Of a stretch of 64,000 nt of DNA, positions 11,841 through 23,386 are shown piece by piece. Below the pieces are notes generated by a model. That model saw only the letters and a program-made list of their open reading frames with translations. It searched no databases and was not told the origin of the DNA. Source of the DNA: Alopecurus myosuroides (Eukaryota; Streptophyta; Magnoliopsida; Poales; Poaceae); NCBI GenBank assembly GCA_028641055.1, contig CM054061.1:116754019-116818018 (forward strand), read 5' to 3'. The position numbers and the translations under genes were made by a program. Within the stretch, counting starts at the first letter, position 1. Each line of letters starts with the position of its first letter.

Positions 11841-13310
11841 TTCTCCCCCGTCCTAACCCTAGCCGCCGGCGCCGCCTCTACCTCCCCCTCTCCCTCTCCC
11901 CCTCCCTGCGCGTCCGTCGCCCCCCGCGGCGGCGGCGCGCCTTCCCCTTCCTCCTCGTCCGCGGCCGCACCCCCACGCGCCTCCCCGTCGCCGCCGCCGG
12001 CAGAGGCTGCCGTGCCGTGCCCCGGTGGCGCCGGCGGCGAGGCTGTCCTCTACCCGCGCCGCACATGTGGAGGCGGGGCTCCCTAGGGCGGCGGCGGTGC
12101 TCCCCAGGTGGCGGTGGTTCGGCTCCGGTCGGGAGGTGACAACACGGCGGCGGTGTCTGCAGATGCGTGGCAGCGCATTGGTGGGCGCGGATGTGCCGCG
12201 GTCGACGGGCCAAGGCGGCCCAGATCTTGGCCCGTGGGCCCCATCTGGGTCGGGAGGGCTTGTTGACCTGCGGCACGTTCTGGAGTTGGAGATGAGGGTG
12301 AGGGGGATGCGGACAACGGCGACGGCGGCCGGCCTGTTGCAACGTGGTTGCAAGCTTTACGGGCCTGTTTCGGGCCCGGCCGGACCCCACTAGGAATGGT
12401 ATGCCCCCGCGGGGGCTTCACGGGCCCGTTGGAACCGGCCAGACCTTCAGGGGACTGGTGTACTCTGTAGCCGTGTCCGGTCGACTACCGTTCTCGATGG
12501 TGGGGGCAGTACCCTCCCGCTCGGCTGTTGTTGCGTTGTTTCCGGTGTAACCCTCACCTCGTCTCCATCTGTCAGACCTCGTAGTGTCGTCCTCGGAGAG
12601 ACGATGATGTTGGCTTCGTGACCGTGGTGGTGCATGTTCGTGGGCGGCTAGTCCGGTGGTGTCAAGGCTCAGCCTTGAGGGGCTCCTTTGCTCCAATCGT
12701 CTGGGGCGGTGGATAGTGTCTCGGGAGAAATCCTTGTCAGCGCGTCTGACACCGGCGCGGTGCCGCCTCCGGGTGGCACCCTTCCTTCTTGAAGGGCGCC
12801 GGGGCTACCCGCTGTCCGCTGTCCCCTGTGTGCCGGGGGAAACCCTAGGACCAGTTGCTGATCCGGGCAACATCGTGGCTTCCTTCTTGAAGGTGTTGCT
12901 TGGCACTCGTCGATTCGTAGCTAGGAGGGTGGTGGTACTAAGTAGGAGGGCGCAGCGGTTGCGGGTCATCGTCGTTTAGTCAATCCGCCTATGTCTCCTT
13001 TTTTCTTTCTTTTTTTTCGTTTGTGTGTGTGTTGGCTGCTGCCTCAGCCTGTGTGTTGGTTCGGCTCTGCTATTTCGAGCGTTGTATCAAGGCAGTGGCG
13101 GAGCTAGAGCAAGGCGGATCAGGGTGCACACATGGTGCCAGAGCAGATAAAACTGATTGTTTCCGGGTGCACACATGGTGAAAATCTGCTATTATACAAA
13201 GGAAATAAAATTTTCCCGGTATCCTGTGCACCCCCTTGACCCTATGTGGATCCGCCACTGTATCAAGGTGGTTGCTATATTAATATAGCGGGGCTTCGGC
13301 CTATTTCGGC
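11841..13310 (+). mobile_element. GC-rich retroposon-like remnant (possibly LINE-derived)
   Basis: The segment starts with a CCCTAGCCGCCGGCGCC-type GC-rich leader. It passes through pyrimidine- and CGG-rich DNA with many short frames and no intact protein, and ends near 13300 with TATTAATATAGCGGGGC. This leader-plus-tail layout resembles a dispersed grass repeat that I associate with non-LTR retroposons. No reverse transcriptase or poly-A tail is present, so the class is tentative. A hAT-type MITE at 13093-13260 splits its 3' part. Confidence 0.4.
13093..13260. mobile_element. hAT-type MITE, 168 bp
   Basis: Terminal inverted repeats are CAGTGGCGGA on the left and TCCGCCACTG on the right. They are flanked by a perfect 8-bp direct duplication TATCAAGG (13085-13092 and 13261-13268). 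An 8-bp duplication and CAGTGGCGGA-like ends fit non-autonomous hAT elements. There is no coding capacity. Confidence 0.8.
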
Positions 13311-13615
13311 AAGCCTTATTTGCCAGGTACACCTCCACTATGAATACATAGGTGTACTTTATTTGAAATTGAAACCTGCAAAACAGAGAGAAGTAAATTA
13401 GTTCGGTTTGCATAAGAAATTATTTTGAGATAAAACTGATGCATATAGTTTAACTAGAAAGAATGAAGGTTGTAGTGGGGATTTTTAGGTGTTTTCCTTT
13501 GTGGTGATATGAATTCTGTACTGTCTCCATATTCCTCAGCGTACCCACTACTGTTGCTATTCCATTCTAGGGAATGAAGGGCGGATCAGTGTGTTTGCAA
13601 ACTAATTAACAGTAA
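13311..13615. other. No feature seen
   Basis: AT-rich spacer between the retroposon remnant and the kinase pseudogene. It may include decayed upstream kinase sequence, but I cannot align any codons here. Confidence 0.3.
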
Positions 13616-14105
13616 CGAGTGCCTGTCAGAGGAGGAGATCACGGGGATCAATTATATATGTTCAAGAACTTGACAAATACGACAGCGGCACTGGAAGACC
13701 TCAAGAACGGGCTAGCCAATCAGGACACCTAGCTTCCAAACAATAAAATTCAGGAGCTGATAGAAGTTGTGATTATTAACTCAGATAAGGCAGTTGACAC
13801 ATTCAACGTGAATGCCAAATATTTTCTCAATTGATTTCCAGGCCGCTGCGGACGCAATGGATTTATTGGCTACAAGGAGTTCAACACTGCGACAGTCCAC
13901 ATGAACAGAATGGACAGGGAGGAGCATCGTTACACATTACAATACTACGACAAGGACAACCGTGGGTATGTTCAGCACTAGAAGTGGATAAGCTGTACAT
14001 CTCAGGCATCTAGATTGCACAAGAAGAGCTGGAGCAAGCCTTGCAAGAGAAAAATCTGTACGACGCCATGGAGTTCTGGGATGTCTTCCCACAAAGTCAG
14101 AGCTG
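13616..14105 (+). pseudogene. Calcium-dependent protein kinase (CDPK) pseudogene, EF-hand region
   Basis: Broken frames read in order: LSEEEITGI, then MFKN, then LEDLKNGLANQD, then IQELIE. After an intron-like stretch they continue [36 protein letters not shown] and finally EELEQALQEKNLYD. These match the start and middle of the calmodulin-like domain of plant CDPKs, including a remnant first EF-hand loop (DKYDSGT in a shifted frame) and a second loop. A 3' splice site (TTTCCAG at about 13837-13843) precedes the second part at the place where CDPK genes have an intron, so this is an unprocessed copy and not a retrocopy. Frameshifts, stop codons and lack of the kinase domain make it a pseudogene. 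It lies about 1.6 kb upstream of a Helitron 3' end and could be a captured fragment. Confidence 0.75.
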
Positions 14106-15659
14106 TAACTGTAAGTAGGTGTTCTGTTTTTTATCAATCCGCATGAATTCCACAAGGATCACATAGAAAGCAGTTCAATTCACATAGAATTCAGGAAAAA
14201 AAAAGTGTCCTCCAAACAACGCATGGTTGGCATCCTACATGATGAGCAAGACTATATATTGGTGGTACAGATACTTGAGTAAGCAAGCTTCTGCTACTTA
14301 CTGACGGTTGATTAGATGAAATAAGATTAAAATATTATGTACAAAAGATTGGATTCATCTAATTTAGGGTAAAACTGTTCGGTATTAAAGTCCTGAACCA
14401 AATGTATGGTTCGATTTAATTTTATCACCAGGACTTTAGGAAGACCAACAAAATTACGGGCAGAAAAAAGAAAAAAGATGGGATCACCAGAGTATAATAT
14501 AACGGCTACTCCATCCTAAGCAGCCGCCATAAGGTTGCGAACATGTAACACCCTCGATAAATACATGAGAACACAATTTTGAGTGTGTAGTTTCAAGGCA
14601 ATATTCCATCGAGCCTACTTACCTAGGTTACCTTCAAATCCAAAATATCCAAAATATCACGTTTGTCCCAGTATGGGTTTAATTAATAATATTTATGCAA
14701 TAAATATTCCACATAGCGTCCGTGTTCACTGAGTCACATCAAACAGAATAATTGAGCTTCTAATTTAGTTTTCACTATCATGTTTCCTAATCATTATGAG
14801 GAAATTTCATGGTATAATTGACATTTTTTTAACATTAGGGCAGTGGTAGTTATAATACTACGTCTAAGTTCAAGTTCAGGTAAATTTCATTTAATTATGA
14901 TTAACTTTGGGATAATCTTGGATACATGAGGAGATGGTAGTTTTTTCCACTATTATTCTTCGCTAATTGTTATATCAAATAGCACTTCATACAAAATATA
15001 TTCTGAATGGAAGTGCATTGCATATGTGATTTATGTATCGTGTTGCCCGCAATTCTTATCGAAGCTCTGATACAATATGTGAAGCAATGTCGAAACCAGA
15101 AGATGAAGATCAGTTGTACCAAAGAGAGTTGGTAAAAGCTAGAAAAATTCCAGTAATGATATAACATATTACGGTCGAAAGTTGGTCAACCGTGCTGCTC
15201 CGAAATATCAAATTGATAGCTATGCAACTATCTAATAACAAAACTAGGGAAGTTGTTTATCAAAGCTTGAAAAATAGCAGGCACAAAGATTGTAATAAGG
15301 TTTATATTTCACGAATAAGCATGTCACCAAATGGATCAAATGGGTACTTTATGCTGAAGAGGAGATAATTCCTAAGTTTTTTTTTGCAATGATGATACAT
15401 GAGAGCCAAGGGGTGGTCAATAAATATTGGACTATATTTACCAAAGCAAGTGTGCACATATGGCTTCATCTACGTAGATGTAGGGGTAGGACAAGTAGAG
15501 AAGACCTTATGTTCTCATGTGACACATAAATTCTCAAGAAAATAATTTGGCAAAAAAAAAAATTGTGTACAAGGAGATTTTTGGTTACCGAGACCTTAGA
15601 ATATTTAGATTGTAGAAATTCCTTATAGTCTCTTATGTAGATACTAAAATATTAATTGT
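14106..15659. other. AT-rich DNA without a gene; probably Helitron interior or degraded LTR
   Basis: No coding frame is supportable. At about 14546 a TGTAACACCCTCGATAAAT motif resembles the start of some Gypsy LTRs, but no matching end or second copy was found. The right border merges into a Helitron terminus. Confidence 0.3.
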
Positions 15660-15732
15660 GAAAAACTATAGCAAGACATCACAAAATTTAACGAAATAAC
15701 AAGCCCGTGCATATGCACGGGTTGATGACTAG
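15660..15732 (+). mobile_element. Helitron 3' terminus
   Basis: A perfect palindrome CCCGTGCATATGCACGGG at 15704-15721 lies ten bases before CTAG at 15729-15732, which is followed by T. A short GC-rich hairpin just before CTRR, with insertion before T, is the diagnostic 3' end of plant Helitrons. The 5' TC end was not located, so the element length is unknown and only the terminus is annotated. Confidence 0.6.
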
Positions 15733-15903
15733 TTATACTAGTTCAATTTGAGATGACGGTACGGGATCTTAACGCGTGCGGGCGAGCGAGGGGATAAACA
15801 TCTCCAATTCTCCATCCAACTGACGCCGAGCTCTGTGTGTGTTGGGGGGGTGTGGGTGTAGCAGGCTGGGTGCTCAATCAGCATGAGTTGCTTCTTACAC
15901 AAT

Positions 15904-16069
15904 GTTCAAGATATCGCTTATTGGAACCTTATTGGTCGATCCCGATGAGTGGTAAATCGGCCGATTTATCGGAAATCGGTCAAAATATCGGAAGATCGGC
16001 CGAAATATCGGTCGATTTATCTTATCTGCTAGACACCAATTTATTGGAATATCGGTCGATATTTTGAAC
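15904..16069. mobile_element. Fold-back MITE rich in CGATAT/CGGCCGAT motifs
   Basis: The left end GTTCAAGATATCG and right end CGATATTTTGAAC are inverted copies. The interior is a run of degenerate ATCGGCCGAT/AAATATCGG motifs that can pair with each other. It interrupts a minus-strand gene-like sequence whose frame on the right reads through into the element. No clear target duplication is visible. Confidence 0.55.
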
Positions 16070-17010
16070 AGGGTTCTTACATCCAGGTCTTCACTTTCCA
16101 CATTCAGAAGTTTGCTAACAGCCAAGTTCTGAGTTTCCCCTTGAGCAAGTTCTGAGTTTGCTAACATTGAGATTGGCCTGCCGAATATTCTGTGGGGCTT
16201 CATCGGTACGTGGATTTAAATGTGAACAGAACTGGGCCCCTTCTCCAACATTGCATCTTCTGTGGTTGAGGCAAAAGAATCAATGTATGATGGTGTCGAT
16301 GTAAGAAGCTCTTGGACAGTAAATTTATCCTCACCATTGTGTAAGGTACCATGTTCTGCCCATGCTTACTCGATGGCACATCATCCTTGCAAACAAAATC
16401 TTGTTCAAAGCATGGAATGGATGGACCCGAATCAGAGCTCAGATTTACTTTCAGTTAGGTCAGCCTAGTCGATCTTTTCAACAAATCCAGCTGTAAAACT
16501 TGAGGAAACAGTGATGTCTTCCTTAGTTGCTACAGTGAACAATACCCGGGGAGCAGATTTTGCATGTGAATTGTCTAGCATGATCTTCAGTCCTCCTGAA
16601 GAATTTTTAGATAGACTTACAATAGGTGGAAGATCACCAGGGGTACTATTCTGGAAAATGGGCAGGTTTGAATGGACTTTTATCACCCTCCACCATGCCC
16701 TTAGTATGAGTTCCTTGACTGGGTGGCTGGTTATCCCTACTGTAACGAGCCTGTGAGGGCTAGGCCGTCCAGTAGAACTAGGTGAGATCTTGATTTTTTG
16801 GCTTTCTAAACCGCAGAACCATTTTCTATGACCTGTTTGGCAAGTTCAGGAGTTGATGACCGAGAAGTTTTGACATTTGATCGGTGCTCAATAATATATA
16901 GCTGCATGACCAGTGGAAGTAGAAAGGAGTCGGTAACAGAAATAATTCTGATTTTTTATGATAAAAGAAGCAGGCTCATAGCAGTTGCTTCAAGGGTGGT
17001 GATGCTTAGT
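16070..17010 (-). pseudogene. Unidentified gene remnant
   Basis: Minus-strand open stretches include IMLDNSHAKSAPRVLFTVAT and ITVSSSFTAGFVEKID (within 16465-16686) and IFGRPISMLANSELAQG (near 16150-16200). They have gene-like composition, but stops and frame changes lie between them. I do not recognise the protein. The fold-back MITE interrupts it on one side and a Copia LTR on the other, with TTAGT (17006-17010) as the likely left target duplication of the LTR. Confidence 0.3.
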
Positions 17011-17364
17011 TGTTACACGCCATAGAAAAACAACAATAAAGTAAGCAAGATCAAAACTAACGGGAACACGAGATTTTAACGTGGAAACCTTTCCAACATG
17101 AAAGAGAAAAAACCACGGGCCCCAGCGAGCAATACTTCACTATTTCCGGTGAGGTTACAGACGCGCCAGGTTTTACAATGTGTGGCTTATCACGAACGAC
17201 GGGCTACACGAGGTATAAAAAGACGTTCCTGGCCTAACTAGGTCGGTAAGGGTGAATCCAACTCCAACTCGGTAACAACTCGTAGACTCGAGACGCTGCG
17301 CTCTACTCGTCAGAAGTTCGGCCTTTTATCAACATAAGTGAATTTGGATCACCTCAAAATAACA
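17011..17364 (-). mobile_element. 3' LTR of a Copia element, 354 bp
   Basis: On the minus strand the LTR starts TGTTATTTTGAGG at 17364 and ends GGCGTGTAACA at 17011, giving TG...CA ends. The adjacent minus-strand sequence AAGGTGGAG (17365-17373) is a fitting polypurine tract. Copia RT/RNase H sequence lies directly beyond it in the same orientation. The 5' LTR and its TSD are lost. Confidence 0.75.
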
Positions 17365-18822
17365 CTCCACCTTGAGACAAATTCCTTCATGTAGCATAAA
17401 CGAAACCTTCACCCTGAAACAAACAAAGAAAACACCTTTTGCGCCAAATAGCCTCTTGGGCTAAACAGTGATACCAACTAAGCTTGAGCAAAGCTCAAAC
17501 TTAGTAAGAGGAACTAGCTTTGTCATCATATCAGCAAAAATTATCATGAGTACTAATCTTGCATACCTTCAGCTTACGTTGTGCAACAACATCACGCACA
17601 TAATGGTACTTGACATCAATGTGCTTTGTTCTCTCATGGAACATCTGATCCTTAGTAAGGTAAATAGCACTCGGACTGTCACAAAACAGGTTAATGCAAG
17701 TATCAATTCCACAAAGCTCAGCAAATAGACTCTTTCAACCAAACCGACTTTTTGCATGATTCAGCAATAGCCATGTACTCAGCCTCAGTAGTAGATTGTG
17801 CAACAACACCCTGGAAGGTAGCCTTGATGGACCTCCTCTTATCCAAGTCGGCAGGAAAATCTGAATCCGCATAGCCTACGAGTCTCTCACTAGTCTTGCC
17901 AAACTTTAAGCAAGCTTTGGATGTGCCGCGAAGGTATCTGAAAATCCACCGAACAACTTTCCAATGTTCCTTACCAGGACTATCCATCTATCGACTGACC
18001 AAGCTCATAGCATAAGAAAAATCAGGTCGAGAACACACCATGGCATACATTAAGGAACCAACATCACTAGAATAAGGAACTCGTGACACGTACTCAATAT
18101 CTTTGTCAGTAGTAAGGCATTGCAATACTGACAACTTGAAGTGTGAAGCAATTGGAGTACTAACACACTTTGCATCATGCATATTAAAACGATGAAGAAC
18201 TTTCTTAATGTAATTTTCATGACTAAGAAATAGCAATCTAGATTTTCTGTCTCTTGAAATTCCCATACCTAGAATTTTCTTAGTGGGACCAAGATCCCTC
18301 ATTTCAAACTCACTACTCAACTACTTCTTCAATGTATTGATTTCTTTCCTGCTCTTGGCAGCAATTAGCGTATCATCAACATGTAGCAACAAGTATATAG
18401 GCAATTCATCAACAAATTTAATGTACACAACTATCATATTTACACTTCTTAAAGCCACGCGACATCATAAAAGAATCAAACCTTTTATACCACTATCAAG
18501 GAGACTGTTTCAAACTGTAAAGGGAATTCTTTAGCTTGCACACGAAATCCTCCTTACCAGGCAGTATGAACCCTTCAGGTTGGTCCATGTATATCTCCTC
18601 CTCAAGTTCTTCATGCAAAAACGTAGTCTTCACATCTAACTGCTCAAGCTCAAGATCATGCATAGCAACAATACTAAAGAAAATACGAATAGAACTATGC
18701 TTGACAACTGGGGAGAACACATAATTGTAATCCACTCCTGGAATCTGGCTAAAACCTTTTGCTACTAACCTTACCTTAAACCTTGGAGGCTCACTTGGAG
18801 ATTGATACCTCCATTTACCATC
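17365..18822 (-). pseudogene. Copia pol remnant (reverse transcriptase and RNase H)
   Basis: Read on the minus strand, the fragments give the order RT then RNase H. Recognisable blocks are VDYNYVFSPVVKHSSIR and LDVKTTFLHEELEEEIYMDQ (18496-18735), the catalytic HVDD near 18375, then the GSLMYAMVCSRPDFSYA block (17988-18320). The RNase H core follows, with YADSDFPADLDKRRS and STTEAEYMA (17718-17987). These are signature blocks of Ty1/Copia pol. At least one frameshift and stops near 18320 and 17985 disable it. Gag, protease, integrase and the 5' half of RT are missing: after the codons for DGKW at about 18822 the sequence changes abruptly to a Gypsy LTR. Confidence 0.85.
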
Positions 18823-18825
18823 ACT

Positions 18826-20305
18826 ATTTTATATCGTAAGTTTCTGTTATTCATCGATATATTTCATGGTATGATACATTACTTATGTTATTTCTTGTTA
18901 TTTTGAATGTTTAATAATTATGGAAGAAGAAACACCGGGACAACAAATCTGATGGAAAAAGCACCATCGAGATACCCTATTTCAGAAGACCGGAAGAAGG
19001 ATGGAGGGTATACGAGAAGTCTTAGAAGTCCTGAGGAGGATGCCAGCCAGAAGGGCGGCCAGAGGAGGCCACACCATCAGGTGGCGCGCCCCCCTCTTGG
19101 CCGCGCCTAGGGGTGGTCTAGCCCACCTGGCCCACCTCTGGGCCCCCCTTTCACGTACTTGATCCCCAGGGAACCCTAAGACCTAAGATATCGTCAAGGA
19201 TATATTCCACCACTGCCTCAAAGCGGAAAACAACAAAGAGAGAAAAGCTCTCCGGCAGGGAGTAATCTGTCGGGGAAATTCCTCCCCGGAGAGGGGAAAT
19301 CGTCGCCATCGTCACCGTCTTCACTCTGGGCTTTATCAAGATCATCATAATCATCATCCTCACCACTAGAACCCATCACCGTCACCGTCCACCTTCACCC
19401 CGTTGTAACAATTAGGGGTCTTTATCGTTGTTTTCCACTAGATCTCTCTCCCGGTGTGGATTACTTGTTAGTAGTTGGTGCTTGTGAGATTTATCGATGT
19501 TTGCACTTTATGACCAGATTGTTATTTACCATTATATCACCTCTGATTATGATCCATATGATGTCTCCTTAGTAGTTCGTTTAGTTCTCGAGGACACGGC
19601 AGAAGTCATGATGTTGGTAGTGGAGTTATGTTGAAGTAATATCTATATGGTTTGCTATTTAAGTTGTGGTGTTATTCTTCTAGTGGTGTCATGTGAACAT
19701 CGACTACATGATACTTCACCTTTATGGACTTAGGTGGATGCATTGTGTATTTGGAATACTAATTGTGGGGTTGACGGAGTGAAATAAACCTAAACCCCTG
19801 TTAGGAAACCGATGCATGAGGGAGTGTAGGATCCTAGAATTTAAGGCCGTGGTTAGATTTATCTTAATTACTTCTTGTATTTGTAGATGCTTGCAGGGGT
19901 TTAATCACAAGTATGCATTAGTCCTAGTTGTGCGGTTCATTAGCATAGGTTCACCCACACAACACCTATCAAAACAATAAATATTAATCAACTGTATGAA
20001 GCGAAAACACTTGACGATATTCCCATGTGTCCTCGAGAACGCTTAGTCACCATAAGTAAAACTATCTTCTTGTCCATTCCTCTCAAAAGGATTAGGCCAC
20101 TTGTTGCAATTATTATTATTATTATTATTTATTTACTCGCACTTTATTTATCTGATATATCCAAAACAACCAAAGACCTGTTTGCAAGTGTTTACAATGA
20201 ATTCTCTCTCCTACCTACTTGTCAACACCTTGTGCTCCTCGTTGGGTTCGACACTCTTATTTATCGAAAATACTACGATACACCCTCTATACTTGTGTGT
20301 CATCA
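18826..20305 (+). mobile_element. Fatima-like Gypsy LTR, 5'-truncated
   Basis: The 3' end at 20305 (GTGTCATCA) lies eleven bases before a primer-binding site. Internal parts match my memory of Fatima-type Triticeae LTRs: the GGCGCGCC-containing GC-rich stretch at 19080-19140 and the GTTGGGTTCGACACTCTTAT block near 20240. The 5' TG end is not found; the LTR begins abruptly within Copia sequence at about 18823, so either the insertion end was deleted or the border is a rearrangement. A short ATT microsatellite lies at about 20110-20128. Confidence 0.65.
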
Positions 20306-20316
20306 AGACTATTTTC

Positions 20317-20334
20317 TGGCGCCGTTGCGGGGGA
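20317..20334 (+). promoter_or_regulatory. Primer-binding site (Athila-type)
   Basis: TGGCGCCGTTGCGGGGGA follows the LTR and is a one-base variant of the TGGCGCCGTTGCCGGGGA site shared by Athila-lineage Gypsy elements. Confidence 0.8.
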
Positions 20335-20405
20335 GTGAAGCGCTATTGGTAAGTGGAATTGGTAATTGAAACTTTTACTGTGAGTGTTGTTTTTATTTCT
20401 GTCTG

Positions 20406-21509
20406 TTGCTTTATTTTACTATGGATAGTACATCTGGTTCTTTGTTTACGGACACTATTATTACTAATAGGGTAGTAGATGACCCGTTATCTGCTGAATT
20501 AGATCCTTATAAAATACCTATGAAAGTTGTTGGACGTGTTATGAATAACTGCTATTACGGAGATGGAACTGTCCATCCCGGTGATCATTTGCTCTTTGTA
20601 CATGAATTGTGCGAGTTATTTAGGTGTGCAGGTATTACTACGGATCAAGTTAAAAGGAAATTATTCTCTTTTTCACTAAAAGGAAAAGTTGTTGAATGGT
20701 TTAAATTACTGAAGAATGGTCCATGTATTTGATGGGAGGAAATTGTACCTCTCTTTTATCCTAAATTATATCCTCCCTGTGAGATTCATAAAGACCGGAA
20801 TCAAATATATAATTTCTGACCTCATGATGGAGAGAGTATTGCTCAAGCTTGGGGGAGAATTAAGTTATTAATGCTTAAATGCCCCCATTCATGAGCTTCC
20901 AAGTAATATTGTTATCAATGATTTATGCAAGGCTTTCTCTTCATGAGAAGGTTTTATTGGATGCTTCTTGTTCTGGATCATTCACATGTATGAACGAAGA
21001 AGCTAAATAGGACCTTCTTGATCAAGAAAATACTGAAGAATGGGAGAATGACAAAGGTAGAAAGTCATGTATAAATTACGATTATGAATGCATTAAATCT
21101 TTAATGAGAACCGATGATTTCTATAATCTTAGTGTTGTTTGTGTTCTTAATTATCCAATCTTTGCAAACTGTCTTAAATCCTTTTATTCCTATATATATA
21201 TTACTAAAAAGTAGTATCATAAATATCATGCACCCTATAAAGATAATATTGATTGTCTTGCTGCTAGAAACATAGAAGTGCATGCTGTTAATCCTGCTGT
21301 GCTTGAACCTTATATTGAGAAAATGCATTTCCGTGCTAAAGTAAAGGAACATTCTATGGTAGCTAGTGTGGTTAACGAAAGTATTAAGAAACCTATTGAA
21401 CCTCATGAGCAAATAACTACATAACCTACAGTAGCTATCGTTAAAGATCTTATTTCTGAAAATGTAGAAGATATACACATTGTCTTTTGTGAGGATGTTT
21501 CTAATATTG
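20406..21509 (+). pseudogene. Athila-lineage gag remnant
   Basis: The first 108 codons are open (20406-20732) and include YKIPMKVVGRVMNN, HPGDHLLFVHELCELFR and GKVVEWFKLL. This is the LFSFSLKGKA/W-type gag core typical of Athila-lineage elements. From 20733 the frame is broken repeatedly by stops and small indels, while residual blocks such as ESIAQAWGRIKLLMLKCP remain legible. It should encode capsid protein of the Fatima-like element whose LTR precedes it. Pol is absent downstream. Confidence 0.7.
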
Positions 21510-21576
21510 TTTCCCAACAACGGTGCAGAGTATGAAGCGCTCCTACACAGCATGAAGATGTCGATTTCTTGCAGAG
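21510..21576 (+). pseudogene. Isolated Gypsy RNase H scrap
   Basis: A short in-frame run reads NNGAEYEALLHSMKMSISC, the conserved AEYEALLHG block of Gypsy RNase H. It sits directly after gag-derived sequence and directly before an LTR start. The gag to RNase H jump implies a deletion or a join between two elements. The CAGAG at 21572-21576 would be the left target duplication of the following LTR. Confidence 0.6.
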
Positions 21577-23181
21577 TGATACGTATCCAACGTATCTATA
21601 ATTTCTGATGTTCCATGTTGATATTATGCCAATTGCTACATGTTTTCTCCTTTCTTTAAAGCATTTTTACACGTTTTCCGGAACTAACCTATGAACAAGA
21701 TGCCAAGTGCCAGTTCCATGTTATCTGCAGTTTTTTATTTGAGAAAAGTTGTTCTAGAAATATTTTCGGAATTGGACCCCACGAATCCCGAAGTTCCTAT
21801 TTTCCCTAGAAGCATCCAGAAGTCCGAAGAGGAGTCGAAAACGAGCACCAGGGGGCCCTCACCATAGCCAGGCGCGCCCCCCCCTTGGCCGCACCTGGGG
21901 TGGTGAGCCACCCTGGTGGCCCACCGACATCGCCCTTTCTCCGATTTATTCCCCTTCGAAGGAAAACCCTAAGGACCTGATAAAAAATCCTTGAAAAGTT
22001 CCGCAGCCGTCGTCGTCATCAACCTTAGATCAGGGGGGGTTATGAAGCTGTCTCCCGGAACCCTGACAGAGAGGAGATCATCACCAGAGGCCTCTTCATC
22101 ACCATGCCTGCCTCCGCAATGATGCGTGAGAATTTCATCCTTGGACTACGGGTCCATAGCAGTAGCTAGATGGTTGTCTTCTCCTCCTATGCCTCAGCGT
22201 TTAGATCTCGTGAGCTGGCTAACATGATCGAGGTTGTTCTTATGTAATTCTATGTGATGTGTTTGTTGGGATCCGATGAATATTGAACTTATGCCAAGTT
22301 GATTATAGTCTTTATTGCATGTGTTATTTGTGATCTTGCATGCTTTCCGTTGCTAGTGGTTGCTCTGGCCAAGTAGTTGCTAGTGACTCCAAGAGAGAGT
22401 TTTTATGATCGATAGTTGAGTTCATGCCTCCTTTTTGCTTGTGCTCGAGTGACAGAAACGCGATGGGGGAGGATGTGCTGTTACCACTAGGGAGAAAACA
22501 GCGGTGTGATGCCCGCGTGCACAATCATTGCTTACATTACACACATTGCTTAATGCGATTATCTATTGCTTGCAACTTAATACCTAAGGGGGTTCGGATG
22601 ATAACCTGAGGGTGGATTATTAGTCATAGATGTAGTTGGATTATGGTCTATGTGTATTATTGTAATGCCCGCACTAAATATCATAGTAGTCATCATGTCA
22701 TGAAAGTGCACTACGCTGCAACCTCCATTTGCCAATTGCCCAGCTGTAATTTGTTCACCCAGCATGTTATCTTTTATGGAGAGACACCACTAGTGAACCT
22801 ATGAACCCCGGTCTATTTTCCTACACTGTTAAACAAACCACTACAATTCCCTACTTTTTTACTTACTGCAAGCATACACCATTTTCCACACTATACGTCT
22901 AATCTTTGTTTTCAGCAAGACTGGTGAGATTGACAACCTCATTGTACCGTTGGCACAAAGTATTTTGGTTGTTTTGTGTGCACGTTCCACGTTGTTGCTA
23001 ACACCGGTGAGGCGCCATCACCACCGTCAGTGGCATCAACCTTCCGAAGATCCTCTTTCTCCTACTGGATTGATAACCTTGGTTCTTAACTAAGGGAAAT
23101 TCTTACCGCTGCACTCATCACACCCTTCTCTTGGGGTTCCCAACACTCCATCGATAGCAACTAGAATATCTGGCACCATCA
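21577..23181 (+). mobile_element. Sabrina/WHAM-like Gypsy LTR
   Basis: Starts TGATACGTATCCAACG, the characteristic start of Sabrina/WHAM-type LTRs, and ends with CATCA about 20 bases before an Athila-type PBS. The length of about 1.6 kb suits that group. A second LTR of the same group lies in the opposite orientation at the right edge of the window. No 3' LTR for this copy was found. Confidence 0.75.
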
Positions 23182-23200
23182 AGGCTTAGAAAATAATTTC

Positions 23201-23219
23201 TGGCGCCGTTGCCGGGGAC
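23201..23219 (+). promoter_or_regulatory. Primer-binding site (Athila-type)
   Basis: TGGCGCCGTTGCCGGGGAC, a perfect Athila-group primer-binding site just inside the LTR. Confidence 0.85.
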
Positions 23220-23386
23220 AAAGAAGTCTTCTAGCAACGGTGGGTCTCTCACTCTCAACCTCTTTATTTTTTTTCTTGTTTTTATTTTTGTCTTGTTTTG
23301 CTTCCTTATATAAAAAGCACAAAAAAAAATAGTTTACTTCATAGCTGTTATTTTTTGCTTTTATGCTCTTAGTTTAATCTCTAATC

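Noticed and set aside
11859..12390. Long Arg/Pro-rich frames of 160-170 codons on the minus strand
   Set aside because: Low-complexity translation of a GC-rich repeat leader in two frames at once; not a believable protein.
14546..14900. TGTAACACCCTCGATAAAT as the start of a Gypsy LTR
   Set aside because: No matching CA end, PBS, polypurine tract or second copy was found in the window.
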